DNA from: Bactericera cockerelli
Taxonomy: Eukaryota; Arthropoda; Insecta; Hemiptera; Triozidae
Length of the DNA: 64,000 nucleotides
Direction: 5' to 3'
Assembly (NCBI GenBank): GCA_024516035.1
Contig: CM044955.1
Location: 41,514,556 to 41,578,555, forward strand
Shown here: piece by piece, positions 1-11,661 of the stretch
Position numbering within the stretch: position 1 is the first letter of the stretch
Layout: the number at the start of each line of letters is the position of its first letter
Position numbers and translations under genes: made by a program
Notes under the pieces: generated by a model
Seen by the model: the letters and a program-made list of their open reading frames with translations, nothing else
The model's database searches: none
What the model was told of the DNA's origin: nothing

Positions 1-141
1 ATACTTGCCAACCAATGCCAAAAAAAAGAAGAAAAAAAAAAAAAAAATAATAATCTTAAAATGTTTTAAAAAAACATATTCCAAGCATTTTATAACTCAA
101 CAATGCAATGATGTCAAAATAAGCAATAAAAAAAAAATTAC

Positions 142-259
142 ACCAACGTTACGTGCTGTTCCCAAGCGGTCACCCATCAAAGTACTCTCCACTCTCGACG
201 TTGCTTAACTTCAGTGATCATACGAAAACTGGTGTATTCATCGTGATATGAACTTTGGC
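142..259 (-). pseudogene. Degenerate 5S rRNA copy
   Basis: The reverse complement aligns along nearly the full length (about 118 nt) with animal 5S rRNA. Recognisable blocks are the end around CCCAAGCGGT, the AAGTACT block, the GCTTAA block and GTGTATTCA. Many substitutions make it a pseudogene or the head of an old 5S-derived SINE. The flank on its 3' side lacks the SINE core found in the copies at 39.1 and 41.3 kb, so a stand-alone pseudogene is favoured. Confidence 0.7.
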
Positions 260-324
260 GGTGATTTAATGGAAAATATAGCACCAGAAAACAGTACTGA
301 TCGAGTTAACTTGGGAAGTAAAAA

Positions 325-477
325 AGTTATCATATTGGTTTTAAGCACTTTCGTGATATCACAACTACTCAAACTCGCTCTACGAAATCTACGCTGAAAC
401 CAAGTTTACAAAATCTACTTGAACCATCGACCTACATGGTACAAGTCCGTCGCCTTATCGATCAAGCTACTGAGGTG
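325..477 (-). mobile_element. tRNA-headed SINE, type VI (decayed)
   Basis: It shares its tail (CACTTTCGTGATATCACAAC) and tRNA-like head (CTCAGTAGCTTGATCGATAA on the minus strand) with copies at 1603-1743 and 24061-24180. It is diverged, with an interrupted B-box region. Confidence 0.65.
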
Positions 478-546
478 TAGATACATATCCCTCAAGTGGC
501 AGTAATGAGTTTACCTTTGTTTTGACTCCATTAACATTATCTGTAG

Positions 547-756
547 GTAATAATAATAACACTCTTTAGTGGAAGTTAATCGCCAGGCGAGGTTAATGCT
601 CAAAGCATTTTCCACCATATAACCCTAAGAGTCTTTTAATTATGTAGTCACGAACTCAAATTAATAAAGAAAATGCACTGGGTGGGATTCGAACCTACGG
701 AAACCTACGCTACCTGGATTACCAGACTAGCACGTTAACCACTTGACTACCAGTCT
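547..756 (-). mobile_element. tRNA-headed SINE, type II
   Basis: On the minus strand there is a tRNA-like head with A-box-like AGTCAAGTGGTTAA and B-box GGTTCGAATCCC. A body follows containing GCATTAACCTCGCCTGG-like sequence, ending in a TTA-type microsatellite tail. Related copies lie at 24905, 31112 and 35545. Confidence 0.75.
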
Positions 757-789
757 TCTTATTCTTCTTCTTCTTCTTCTTCTTCTTTT
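757..789. repeat. CTT microsatellite
   Basis: A run of TTC/CTT triplets directly follows the SINE head. Confidence 0.85.
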
Positions 790-851
790 ACTCTGTCTTA
801 CCCCGCTCAAGCAGGGTCGACGTTGTTCAACCTCATAGTTGAGGTTGATTG

Positions 852-1030
852 GTTTTGGCACATTTTTTTTTTTTTTTTTCCCCCTTCCTAACGCCAACGA
901 TTCTATTTGATTTAACGTTCTGGATTTGGACGGGGGTTTTACGCTCCATTCGCTGGGAATCGTACCAGCTACCCACATTAACCTCACCCAGCCTGGGTAG
1001 GGCCGGAAATGGCACCACTGCCAGTGACTA
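852..1030 (-). mobile_element. SINE type III, core and tail only
   Basis: On the minus strand it contains the core CCTACCCAGGCTGGGTGAGG, then CGATTCCCAGCGAATGGAG and a T-run (A-run in SINE sense). The tRNA-like head is missing. This is the same core found in the 5S-headed SINEs at 39.1 and 41.3 kb. Confidence 0.7.
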
Positions 1031-1162
1031 GGTATAATGTAAGAGAGATACAGTTTTATTATAAAACGTTGCTGCCCACATATCTGAAGGTTGCTTAAAA
1101 ACACAGCATATTAATCAATACATTAGAGAACATCTTTTTTTTATACATATTTTCTTATTCTT

Positions 1163-1378
1163 CTTAATGAATAATAATGATATCGCCTTTTTTATACTGC
1201 CCGATTAGGACTATTAAAGTCCCATTATTCCAGCAGTAAGCCCAAGACATATTATTATGTGGTAAAAATCCCAAATGGGAGGATAACATGTCATGTCCCG
1301 GCCGGGTTTCGAACCCACGACCTCTGGAATCTTTGGATTCACAGAGTGCCGCCTTTACCACTGAGCTACCGGGACATA
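1163..1378 (-). mobile_element. tRNA-headed SINE, type I, full length
   Basis: The minus-strand head is tRNA-like: a GTCCCGG acceptor-type stem, A box TAGCTCAGTGG and B box GGTTCGAAACC. A body of about 120 bp ends in an AT-rich microsatellite. It is nearly identical to the plus-strand copy at 42.4 kb, which suggests recent activity. Its head ends only about 24 bp before the nicotinamidase splice acceptor at 1400-1401. Confidence 0.85.
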
Positions 1379-1401
1379 AGAAAATTGTTACTTCTCGCCA
1401 G

Positions 1402-3559
1402 GTGGTGGAGCATGGCATCAAGGTGTACAAGGGCACAGACCCGGAGGTGGACTCCTACTCTGTGTTCTGGGACAACAAGAAGCTGAAGGAGACGAGTCTG
1501 GTCAAACAGCTGGAGGCCAAGAAAGCCACCGATATCTACGTGTGTGGGCTCGCCTACGATGTGTGTGTTGGTAAGGAGAGCACTGTTCAATCACATGTTT
1601 AAGTTATCATATTTGTGTTAATCACTTTCGTGATATCACAACTACTCAAACTCGCTTTACTAAATCTACGCTGAAATCGGGACTTGAACCACCGACCTCC
1701 AGGTTACAAGTCTGCCGCCTTATCGATCAAGCTACTGAGGTCGGTTCAATCACATGTATTTTCGTTTCAAGAAAGTAAAATAAAATGGAAGTAATGGTCA
1801 TTGGTCCCTTGCTAGATTTTTTGCCAACATTTTGAATTGAATACTTTTATTTATTTGTACAAGATTATTATAAATAATACATCTCCTATAAGCTAAGTCT
1901 AACTTCTGAGGAGTCTAACATGTCTGTGAGACTAACCATCATGGAGGCATGGGACAGTTTAAGTCGTTCTTAACTATTTGCCGGGTAGCTATGCAGCTTC
2001 GAGGTTGGTTGGTTGACCTGTTTATTGTCACACAGTAACACAAAATGAAGAAAGTGTTGTTGTTGTTTTGTAGCATTTTGATTTATTTTATAAGCCTACA
2101 AGACTTTTTACTGAGATTTTTTTTACTTTCAATTACCTGTAAGTTTAGTATTGTATTCAGTGTTTTCAAAATTGAGTTGATAATTTGTCGGAACAAATTT
2201 AGCTCTCTTGATTCCAAAAACAAAAGAAGTTATTGTTATCAAATGGCACACCATTTTTTTTTTCTTTCAAAACAACGTGAGTTCCAATATTGTTTGCTTC
2301 CTCGTCAGGTGCCTCTGCTATCGACGCTCTCTCCATCGGGTACCGCACAGTGCTCATCGATGATTGCTGTAGGGGCGTGGACCTAGATGATATAGAGAAG
2401 ACGAGAAACACCGTTCTGGACAACCACGGGGTGTGTGTGAAGTCTGATGAGGTGAGTTGTTAACACCCCACCCTAAAGTACATGGTTGCTATTTTTATTT
2501 TATTTTTTAACCATTTTGTTTTTATTGACTTTAGTATGTGTGTAAAATGTGTTCCTTTTTAGAGTCAAAACTTTCTACCACCTTTTTTTAAAAGATAATT
2601 GTGTCTCGGAACCGCTTTCGCATAACTTCAGGGCAGTTTACCTTTGTAAACCCATGCCACTCTGGAAACGTAAAAACTCGGTCAGAATTTTACGCTACGG
2701 CTGGGATTCGAACCCGCAACCTCCGAGTCAGTAACCAATTCTCTTAACCACTGAGCCACGGAGGTCGTGCCTTTGTAACACCTAACCTTCAGAGCTAGAA
2801 TCGTATCGCAAACTTTGTCACATACTGATGTACAGGGTGATCGAAACCACCCAGCCACTATTTTTTTTCTCGAGAACGGTTTGAGTTAGGATTTTGAAAC
2901 AAAAAATTGGTCCCCAATATGAAGTCTGAAGTTTTATGGAAAAATATTTTGAGCCTCCGCCCACCGCCCCTAAGGCCGTTTTCAGGGGGGCACGGCCATG
3001 TCCGTTTCTCCCGAATTTTAAATGGAATGCATATTTTTTTTTATTTTAGATTAATCAGCATCAAGTGAACACGTCTCTTGGAAAGTTTCAAAGCCCGCGC
3101 CTGGTTTAAAAGTTTAATGTACATTTTGCTGATGATTTTCTCTGAGAATTTGTCTCAATGCGCGGACATGACTGTCCCCAACCAGATGATACTTGGGGTT
3201 TTATTGTAAAGGTGTTCTTTCACTACTGCTGGTACTGTTTCTTTCTGTTCGTTTGGTCTCTTCAGTTTTCTCTTTGGATGGTTTTGCATGTTTTGACTCA
3301 TTTTTCTGTGCCAGCTCATCTCTTAGTTGAAGGATGATTTTCTCTCGTTCTGTGATTCTAATGTAATAAATAAGGCGATATTGTTAAATTATTTTGTCTT
3401 ATGAATTATTTTTATGGAATAAATAAAATATATTTTTTTGATCTGTTGCAGGTGAAAGCAATGGTGGAAGGCAGAGATAGAAGACCGGAGCTTGGCATGA
3501 AGTTGGCATTGGAGCTCAAAGCTAAGGCTAACGCCGATGCGATTGTGCTGGAAAGTTAA
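1402..3559 (+). CDS. Nicotinamidase, last three exons (5' part outside window)
   Basis: Exons are 1402-1570, 2309-2451 and 3452-3559 (TAA). All borders are GT/AG, and the phases join (1 then 0) without a stop. They encode about 139 C-terminal residues of an isochorismatase-fold nicotinamidase, which converts nicotinamide to nicotinic acid in NAD salvage. Diagnostic stretches are VDSYSVFWDN, then YVCGLAYDVCVG with the presumed catalytic Cys, then GASAIDALSIGYRTVLIDDC. The N-terminal exons, with the catalytic Asp and metal ligands, are not seen in 1-1401 and presumably lie to the left. SINEs sit 24 bp before the first exon here and about 32 bp after its donor. No frame damage is visible. Confidence 0.9.
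1603..1743 (-). mobile_element. tRNA-headed SINE, type VI
   Basis: On the minus strand it has a tRNA-like head (AGTAGCTTGATCGATAAGGC, then GGTTCAAGTCCC) and a tail ending in ATCACGAAAGTGATTAACAC. It lies in the nicotinamidase intron, about 32 bp after the donor. Confidence 0.75.
2600..2766 (-). mobile_element. tRNA-headed SINE, type IV
   Basis: The minus-strand head CCTCCGTGGCTCAGTGGTTA is followed by B box GGTTCGAATCCC, then a body with TCCAGAGTGGCATGGG and GAAAGCGGTTCCG. It matches the plus-strand copy at 41936-42115. Confidence 0.75.
2833..3170. mobile_element. One-ended MITE-like repeat with CAGGGTG terminus
   Basis: A TA dinucleotide followed by CAGGGTGATCG resembles the termini of the TA-flanked MITEs at 4439, 49031 and 61246. 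No matching CACCCTG end is visible downstream before the next exon, so this is a truncated or unresolved element. Confidence 0.4.
3218..3365 (-). pseudogene. Coding-like fragment, Lys/Glu-rich coiled coil
   Basis: The minus strand is open for about 49 codons and has protein-like composition, including ITEREKIILQLRDELAQK followed by an SKEKTEETKRTERN-like charged stretch. It lies in a nicotinamidase intron on the opposite strand, next to a MITE end. There is no start codon and no clear splice pair. It could be a captured exon, a retrocopy fragment or part of an unrecognised element. Confidence 0.3.
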
Positions 3560-3881
3560 CATTATCCGCGTCCCAACAATAGCTTGTGTTTCATTTAGAA
3601 CGGAATGCTGCATTGTACTACATCCCCTTGAAAGAAAAAAAAAATCGAAAAAATTCCATCACGCAAAATTGAAAATATCCCTACAATATCAGTACTCACA
3701 CAAGCATCGACTTTATAGAGGCTTAATTATTTACATTTTTATCAGTGTTATGTATTTTCATGGAGGTTAACTTAGGTACTTATTTATATCTTTATTATTC
3801 GTGTTCAATGTGAGAAATAGAGATATTATTTTTTTAGTAAGCTGTTGGCAAAGTGGTACTTTCTCTCTAGCGCTGACTGTG

Positions 3882-3887
3882 AATAAA
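3882..3887 (+). promoter_or_regulatory. Likely polyadenylation signal of the nicotinamidase gene
   Basis: AATAAA lies about 320 bp after the stop codon, followed by a GT/T-rich stretch. Further AATAAA-type hexamers occur near 3952. Confidence 0.5.
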
Positions 3888-3899
3888 GCACTTCTTCTT

Positions 3900-4438
3900 A
3901 TTTTCATTATTTACATTGCTTACTTTAACCGTCCGAAATTGAAAGTTCATAATAAATAAATGAGAGTTTAAATCAAAAACAGGTTTAAGGGACGGTTAGA
4001 ACTAAGGTGATGCTGTGATTTTATATATTTTTAATTCTGGTTTAGAGTTTTGCTTTACAAATTAACTAAGAACAAGACTGAAGTCTCATTCTTTGTAAGA
4101 GATTTATATGTAGGACAATGCATATAAACAGAGAGTAGGTCGTTAGAGCCCTCGCCTACTTTAGCTTAGCTAGCTGATGAGTATTTAAGGGTTCAGCATG
4201 ATTCTCCTCCCATTGGTTAGTCTCAAAGGCCAGTCTGTTCCAAACCGGTAAATTAAAGTTCAGTTGAAACCTACATCACAATAAAATTTGGCTCTTACAC
4301 AATCCTGCGACAGCCAGCATTAGCCCTGTAACCAAACAAATCTCATGTTATGAATCTCGAGTTTTTTGGATATTTATATTATTTGATTTACCTATTCTAG
4401 TAAGTTTTTATTTTAAATAAAAGTTAGGAAATGAATTA
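3900..4438. other. No gene seen
   Basis: AT-rich intergenic DNA after the nicotinamidase 3' end. The stretch 4200-4330 looks like a diverged repeat but could not be assigned to a family. Confidence 0.5.
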
Positions 4439-4860
4439 CAGGGTGACCATAAAGTCGCACCCCACCTTTTGTACCTCAAAAACCACTCAAGATATCTACA
4501 AGCGATAAAATACGGGTTGTATTATTTTTTTAGAGGGTTGATTTTGGGCTCAATTTTTTCAACTGCGGCTGGCCTTTAGCTTCACGAGTTTAGGTCAGAG
4601 AATATGTACATTAGCCGGGACGGCCGACGCTGTATCTCCAGTAGGTCTGAAATTAATTGCAATGAAATTCCACTTTTCATCAGGTACCTAACTACCTTTA
4701 AGTGATACCATTTAAGATTGGTGAGCTTGTTGCTGCTCAGCCTAAACTTTTCCCTAAATCAATGCTACGAAAAATAACGCAACCTATATTTTACAGCTTG
4801 TCAATAAATTGAGTGGTTCTTGAGATACAAGATTTGCAGTGAGAGTTTAAGCTCACTCTG
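4439..4860. mobile_element. TA-flanked MITE with long imperfect inverted ends
   Basis: It is bounded by TA on both sides. The left end CAGGGTGACCATAAAGT pairs with the right end (inverted: CAGAGTGAGCTTAAACT). The arms extend inward through ACCACTCAA and tACCTCAAAAACC-type matches. It is about 422 bp with no transposase ORF, consistent with a Tc1/mariner-type non-autonomous element. Confidence 0.65.
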
Positions 4861-5329
4861 TATATCATTTTATGTAGGTAGATAAGTTACTCTATTTCTG
4901 GGTAATCAAGTCCTATTGATATGTGGACTATAATACATAAGGTCTATTGGCATTATATTATTTTGTACTTCAAATCACACCTCAAACATGATGGTCTAGC
5001 TTAAATCAAGATGCTTTTGGCAGGTATGATATTTATGGTGGTAAAAATGTTAAACCCTTGGACTATAATGTACTTAACTTGTGTTGTTTCTAGTATTCCG
5101 ACCAAATAAAAAAATGTTTGTTTTATGCACCAACTAAATACAGCAGTAATTCAGTTGTCATTTCGATAAGTCTTTTTATCCTAATCGGCCAGTATATCTG
5201 GTACCTAGCAATTAAGGGTCTTCTCACTGCTTTTACTTCCGATAGTAAATAATAATAATTCCATGTCCGTGAGATAGGTATTGATACCTAAATCACGGCG
5301 GTGAGAGGATTATATGGACGCCGAGATCC

Positions 5330-5604
5330 AATGTCTAGGCTCCTTTCATGTCCATTGATTCTATTCGGTTTTAATGTACTGATTTGAGATAGATAGTCAG
5401 GGCAGGGGTTTTACCCTCCATTCGCTGGGAATCGTACCAGCTCATTAACCTCACCCAGCCTGGGTAGGGCCGTAATTGCCAGCCTCACATGTTCGGAGGG
5501 AACAGAGTTTTCTGTGCGAAAAGTCTGCTCCAACCGAGAATTGTACTCAAGATCTCTGGACTTCGGGCAGTAGTCACAAAAGTTACGCCACGGAGGCTGG
5601 CTTA
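5330..5604 (-). mobile_element. SINE type III, near full length
   Basis: On the minus strand the order is: head GCCAGCCTCCGTGGCGTAAC, a degenerate B box, a GGCAGACTTTTC-like link, TCTGTTCCCTCCGAACATGT, GAGGCTGGC, the core CTACCCAGGCTGGGTGAGG, CGATTCCCAGCGAATGGAG and the tail. It is the same family as the copy at the right edge of the window. Confidence 0.8.
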
Positions 5605-6784
5605 ATGTATAATATTAGATATCACAAAAAGTGTTGTGATTATTTTTGTAAAAAAAAAAAAAAAAAAAAAATGCTCTAATTTCAAGAAACTTCATATTAT
5701 AATATTAAATATCAGAAGAAGTATTGTGAATATTTTTGTTTTCAAGAAAATGATTTTTTGCTCTAATTTCAAAATCTTCATATTTCTTGACATATGAAAT
5801 AAGTAAATGCGTATTAGAGCTTTACATTGTAGTACATTTGTAAACTTTTTGAATAATGATTGAGCTATTTTATTATATGAATTTTTGTAGTCTGGTTTAA
5901 ATGGGCAGCTGATTAATTCAGTAGTTGTTGTAACCTGCACGGCAACAGCTGGTGGGGGGAGTGATGGTCTCCAGCCTCTTTGTCCTTAGAGGCTTGTCCT
6001 GAACCATTGTATCAGGAGGGTTTGTTATCAGAAGTTGATCATCAATTAAATTATTTAAAAATAATAAAAACTCATGTCTACCTGTGAGCATTTTGAAGAA
6101 GTCAATTTTAGTAGTTTTTTTTTTTTTTTTTTTTTTCTTTTACTTCAAACAAATGATGGGAGAATCACACTCCAGGTTAGAAGGAAATATAAAACTACAC
6201 AGAGCTATCAAGGGAAAAAATGCATATAACAAACTGCAAGTCAAATATCGTAATAAACATTTATTGAATCTCAAATACAATTAATCCTATTTTATAAAAT
6301 ATAATCCAAAAAAGGTAATATTTAGTAGATAATTATATATATTTAAAAAAAAAAATGGAAGATTGTTGTAAAAGGATATCTGTGGCCTATGCCAATATGA
6401 TATGGAATTGTAACTTACAAGTGTAGGGAAGCCATCTTGAAATATATGGAAAATTGTGTACCAAAATAGTATTTTGTTCACTAATAAGTTACAAATCCAT
6501 ATTCATGAGTGAATAATTGTTGAACTGTTTACCATAAAATTCTGTGTCAATATGAGATGGAGTTTTTTTTATTTACAAATGGATTTGTAAATAAATGGTG
6601 AATTTTCTACCAATGAATCTAGATTGGTAAATTATGTAGGTTGATAATTTGCATTGCTTATTTAACTTTTAAGACAAAATTATTGGATTAAACTTCCTAT
6701 CAAGTAATATGATACTACAAAAAAAAAAAATAAAGGTTTAAACTTATCATAATAATTGAACTTGAAAATGGTTGATTTCACAAA
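5605..6784. other. No gene seen; AT-rich with poly-A and poly-T runs
   Basis: A diverged direct repeat (ATATTAGATATCACAAAAAG / ATATTAAATATCAGAAGAAG) occurs around 5606 and 5700. Homopolymer runs lie at 5651-5670 and 6115-6136. No convincing ORF or exon pair. Confidence 0.5.
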
Positions 6785-7996
<1,212 letters not shown>

Positions 7997-8133
7997 TAGT
8001 TGATAAAACAAATTCAAAAATTTCTGCCATGTTTTTCATAATAAGAACTTCCAAAATTATGAGTGTGCAACTCGTGAGCTCATGTTCCTACAAAGTTGGA
8101 TATTTCATATTGCGACAGCAATTTATAATTCCA
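7997..8133. other. 137-bp spacer between two Helitron 3' ends
   Basis: Unique-looking AT-rich sequence bounded on each side by a Helitron hairpin and CTAG terminus. It shows nothing coding. Confidence 0.7.
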
Positions 8134-8258
8134 CTAGCGGGCTGCACCCGCTTCGCCAAGCCATCACACACACACCACCCATACATCACACACACACACA
8201 CATCCACACACACACACACACACCACCCATACATCACACACACACACACACACACATC

Positions 8259-8291
<33 letters not shown>

Positions 8292-9263
8292 CACACAAAC
8301 ACCATACCAAATACACACAACACACACACCCATCCACACACACAAACACATCCACACACACACATCCACATCCACACACACACACACACACACATCCACA
8401 CACACACATCCACACACACACACATCCACACACACGCACACACACACGCACACACACACGCACACGCACACACACAACAATCATCGCTGTAAATTTCAAA
8501 ATCCCGAGCCAAATCTCTCATAGCGGATATTGATAATGTAGCAAACTGGCCTATATTTCGAGAACGGTTTGTCAGAATATGGCAACAAAGGGCTCAAATA
8601 AGCATGTGATGTTCTGAGAGAGTTTTACAATAAAAAAAATATGGGTCCCTACGATAAATTTTAGGTTTCGCGCTGGAATCTGTTAAAAAACGTGAAAAGT
8701 CTGAAAAAAAGGTCGAAATTTCGAACATTCTGGCTTATATCTCGAGAACGGTACGTCAGAATGTGGCCTAAAATGAATTGAAAGAAAGCTAATTTTGTCT
8801 CATGTGTTTTTAAATAATAAAAAATATATGTCCTCGCGATAAATTTTAAGTTCCGCGCTTAAATGTGTTAAAAAACGTGAAAAGTCTGAAAAAAAGGTCG
8901 AAATTTTGAACATTCTGGCTTATATCTCGAGAACGGTACGTCAGTATGTGGCCTAAAATGAATTAAATGAAAGCTAATTTTGTCTAATGTGTTATTAAAT
9001 AATAAAAAATATAGGTCCTCGCGATAGATTTCAAGTTCCAGAGCAAAGACTGTCTTAAAATCGGACCCTTCCTCAAGGCAATACTCGAGGAAGGTCATAA
9101 CTCAAGGACGGTTTGGAATTTTGGACTTTTGATAATTTTCCTGGTACTTTTCGGCAATTTTACTTGGGGTCATCTCTCATCAATTTTTTGCTATCTCTTA
9201 CCGTTTCGCCTAAACAATTCCTGCACACAAAGTCCGTCCATATTTCTCATTTATATATAGAGA
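8134..9263 (-). mobile_element. Non-autonomous Helitron, copy B (inverted)
   Basis: On the minus strand it starts TCTCTATATATAAATGAG at 9263 and ends with the hairpin GCGGGTGCAGCCCGC and CTAG at 8134. It has the same internal 195-bp units and a CA microsatellite (8164-8485), homologous to copy A. The two copies together form an interrupted palindrome of about 2.5 kb. Confidence 0.8.
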
Positions 9264-9423
9264 TAAATCACTACTAAACTTGTAATATTATTACCTATCT
9301 TAATGGAACAAGGCACTGGTTGTAATATTATATCCTTTTAGTTATAAAGTGTTGATTTAAAAGCCTTACAAATGACATAATTATAATCTCAAAAAATGAT
9401 ATCCAAATCATCAAACACTTAGT

Positions 9424-9560
9424 GCACTGGCTTGCATGGTGACCTGGGTTAGCAGTGCACACATTTTTTGCTCTAAATTTGGATGTCTGGGGTCCACACC
9501 TTGTGAGAAAGAAAGAGTAGCTATTTTTTGTATGAAGAGCAGGATTGTGATATAACACAA
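9424..9560 (+). mobile_element. Decayed SINE, type VII
   Basis: It shows ATGGTGACCTGGGTT, a stretch around GGATGTCTGGGGTCCAC, and the tail motif GTGATATAACACAAAGAAAA seen in the better copies at 21375 and 39440. Confidence 0.5.
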
Positions 9561-9563
9561 AGA

Positions 9564-10131
9564 AAACATACAGTACAGGTAAGAGACAAATCAAATAAGT
9601 AATAAAATCTTAAGTAATAATACAACAACAATTAAAAACCAAAATGGAGCTCAGATATTCTTGGCACAAGATACAAATTGAACTTTCTACATATATCATA
9701 GCACCCAAAGAAAAAAGTAGGTCCATAGCTTTAATAGATTTTCATATTTTTTTTAAAGGCAAGAACCATGTAAGGCACTATTGGCTGCTTCTTAATTTAC
9801 ATTATTTTTTGTAGTCACAAAGAGGAAAAATACCTCAAGAGGAAAAATCAGTAGTTACTGCATGAGTAGTGAATGACCAGTGGCAGCATTCTTAGAGAAA
9901 ATAGGATAATGTAAAAAAAAAAAAAAAAAGTAAATAATTAGGCTCTTAGTAATGCTGCACAAGTGCACATAGTCATCACAAAAAATTCTACTTTTCCAGC
10001 TTTATGCTATATTTTGACCCAATGTACCAATACTATTGGAGGAGCATAACTTCTGGTTATCATTTTTCCTTTCTTTTCAACATAGATTTCCTCTACCAAC
10101 TTTCATGATTTATGCATTTCAGAGTAGTTCC
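9564..10131. other. No gene seen; 3' flank of the Gag-like ORF
   Basis: AT-rich, with an A-run at 9913-9929 on the plus strand. There is no poly-A tract on the side expected for a minus-strand retrocopy. Confidence 0.5.
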
Positions 10132-11031
10132 TTAAGTGCTTAGCTTTTGAACTCTTTCAGCCAAATCAACTACAAATTCTAAATCACTAGATATTGAAGG
10201 TTCACCATTTTGAGGTTTAGCTTTCTTTTTATCACCCTTTTTCTCTTTAGTTTCTGCATTTCCTTGATGATTACCATTCTTCTTGGACTCTTTCTTGATG
10301 GAATCTGGCTGCTTATGTTTAGGTTGGTTTTGTTTTGGAGGTTGTGGTTGAGATTCAGGTTTATTTTGCTTTTCTTTGGGGGGTTGGTTTGTTTTTGGAG
10401 GTTGAGGAGCAGTCTGTTTTTGTGGCTGTGGGTTATTTTGTTTTTGAGTGTGAGGCTGTTGGTTCTGTTTCTCAGGTTGATTTTTATTATTTGCATTCTT
10501 CTTAGGTACGGACTTCTTGATTGCATCAAACTTTCTAAAATCTGATACTAGAGCATCCAGTTTCTTGGTGTCTGCATCTTTCAAAATTTTTTGCTGCTCT
10601 GTGATGTCTTTCATGTTCATTATGAGAACTACTTTCAATAGATTTTCTTCTAATTCACCAAAGTTACAATTCTTGGCAATTTTCTTCAATTCAATGAGAT
10701 ATTTATCAAAATTTTCACTTGGTCTTTGTCTTCTAATGAAGAAATTGAACCGTTCTTGTAAAACATTGGAAGCGGGTAAGTAATGATCATGCAATCTCTG
10801 CAAGACATCATTCAATGAATCCTCCTCAGACTCATCAGCTTCAATCTGATCACAAAGATCTTCTCCACAGAAACTTTTGAATATTGCTATTTTTTGACCT
10901 TCTTCTTTTGAATCTAAACCATTTGCTTTCATAAAAGTAAGAAACTTGTTTTTATAATCCACAAAACGTTCTTCAACTTTATTGTCATTGATAACAAATG
11001 GAGCAGGGGGTGGTACTATGAAAGTAGACAT
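10132..11031 (-). CDS. Stand-alone Gag/capsid-like protein, domesticated Gag candidate
   Basis: An uninterrupted 299-aa ORF ending in TAA. Residues about 1-165 resemble a Ty3/Gypsy capsid: a region with FVDYKNKFLTFMKANG, then ERFNFFIRRQRPSENFDKYL and an IAKNCNFGELEENLLK helix. Residues about 175-275 are a Gln/Lys/Pro/Asn-rich tail, and the C-terminus ends VVDLAERVQKLST. There is no zinc knuckle, protease or RT next to it, and no LTR pair was seen. A good acceptor (TTAATTTTCAG) lies 9 bp before the ATG, which suggests a spliced 5' UTR as in a host gene. Alternatives are the gag-only remnant of an element or a non-autonomous element. The intact frame and splice signal favour domestication, but this is inference. 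Confidence 0.65.
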   Translation of the reverse strand: MSTFIVPPPAPFVINDNKVEERFVDYKNKFLTFMKANGLDSKEEGQKIAIFKSFCGEDLCDQIEADESEEDSLNDVLQRLHDHYLPASNVLQERFNFFIRRQRPSENFDKYLIELKKIAKNCNFGELEENLLKVVLIMNMKDITEQQKILKDADTKKLDALVSDFRKFDAIKKSVPKKNANNKNQPEKQNQQPHTQKQNNPQPQKQTAPQPPKTNQPPKEKQNKPESQPQPPKQNQPKHKQPDSIKKESKKNGNHQGNAETKEKKGDKKKAKPQNGEPSISSDLEFVVDLAERVQKLST

Positions 11032-11040
11032 TTTCTTAAT

Positions 11041-11506
11041 CTGAAAATTAAGAGATTTTTTTTAAAAAATACACTGACAATTTTAGAGTTTTTTTTTCCA
11101 CATATCAAAATAATGATTTCAAATGGCTGCACAAAGTCCTGCTAGAATTTTAAAATTTTAAACATCAAAATTTCAAGTCAAAATTTAAAGAAGAAATTGA
11201 CAACCATAAAAGGTGTTTGAAGGCAAGTCTACAAGCTCAAGAAGAATATGGGTTGAGAGAATGTGATTTTTTGTAAAAGGCAAAATGTTTGCGAAATAAT
11301 AAATATTTATAGAACAGGTACCTTATACCTATTATTATACATAAATAGATAGTGGTGACAGCACCCCCATTGTTTTTTCCACTGGCCATGCCTGATAATG
11401 ACTTATTTTTATTACTTTATAAATATGGTTTACAAGATAATTGACAATCAAGGTTCTGAAGGGACAAAAAAATGTACATAAAACTACCAAGTGAATGTAC
11501 TTTTAA
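11041..11506. other. No gene seen upstream of the Gag-like ORF
   Basis: AT-rich. It may hold an untranslated exon of the Gag-like gene, but I could not identify a donor. Confidence 0.4.
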
Positions 11507-11657
11507 CACTTAGACGACCGGCATGGTTTTTCGTGAATTCTCTTGTGGGACCGGCGATAATACGGCTCTCCAACATTGTGTACCACCGGTGGTATACCCG
11601 GTCCATTCCATACAAAACGTGCGTGTACCACCGGTGGTACACCCGGTCGTCTAAGTG
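11507..11657. mobile_element. piggyBac-type MITE
   Basis: Terminal inverted repeats CACTTAGACGACCGG / CCGGTCGTCTAAGTG are flanked on both sides by TTAA (11503-11506 and 11658-11661). Two internal copies of GTACCACCGGTGGTA form palindromes. The 151-bp element is non-coding. TTAA targets with CAC-type ends are typical of piggyBac relatives. Confidence 0.8.
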
Positions 11658-11661
11658 TTAA

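Noticed and set aside
727..1104. ORFs of 60-125 codons over SINEs
   Set aside because: They run across SINE heads, a CTT microsatellite and T-runs, and have no gene-like context.
10210..10545. Hydrophobic plus-strand ORF (111 codons)
   Set aside because: It is the antisense of the Gln/Lys-rich tail of the Gag-like ORF; the Leu/Phe bias is a mirror effect.
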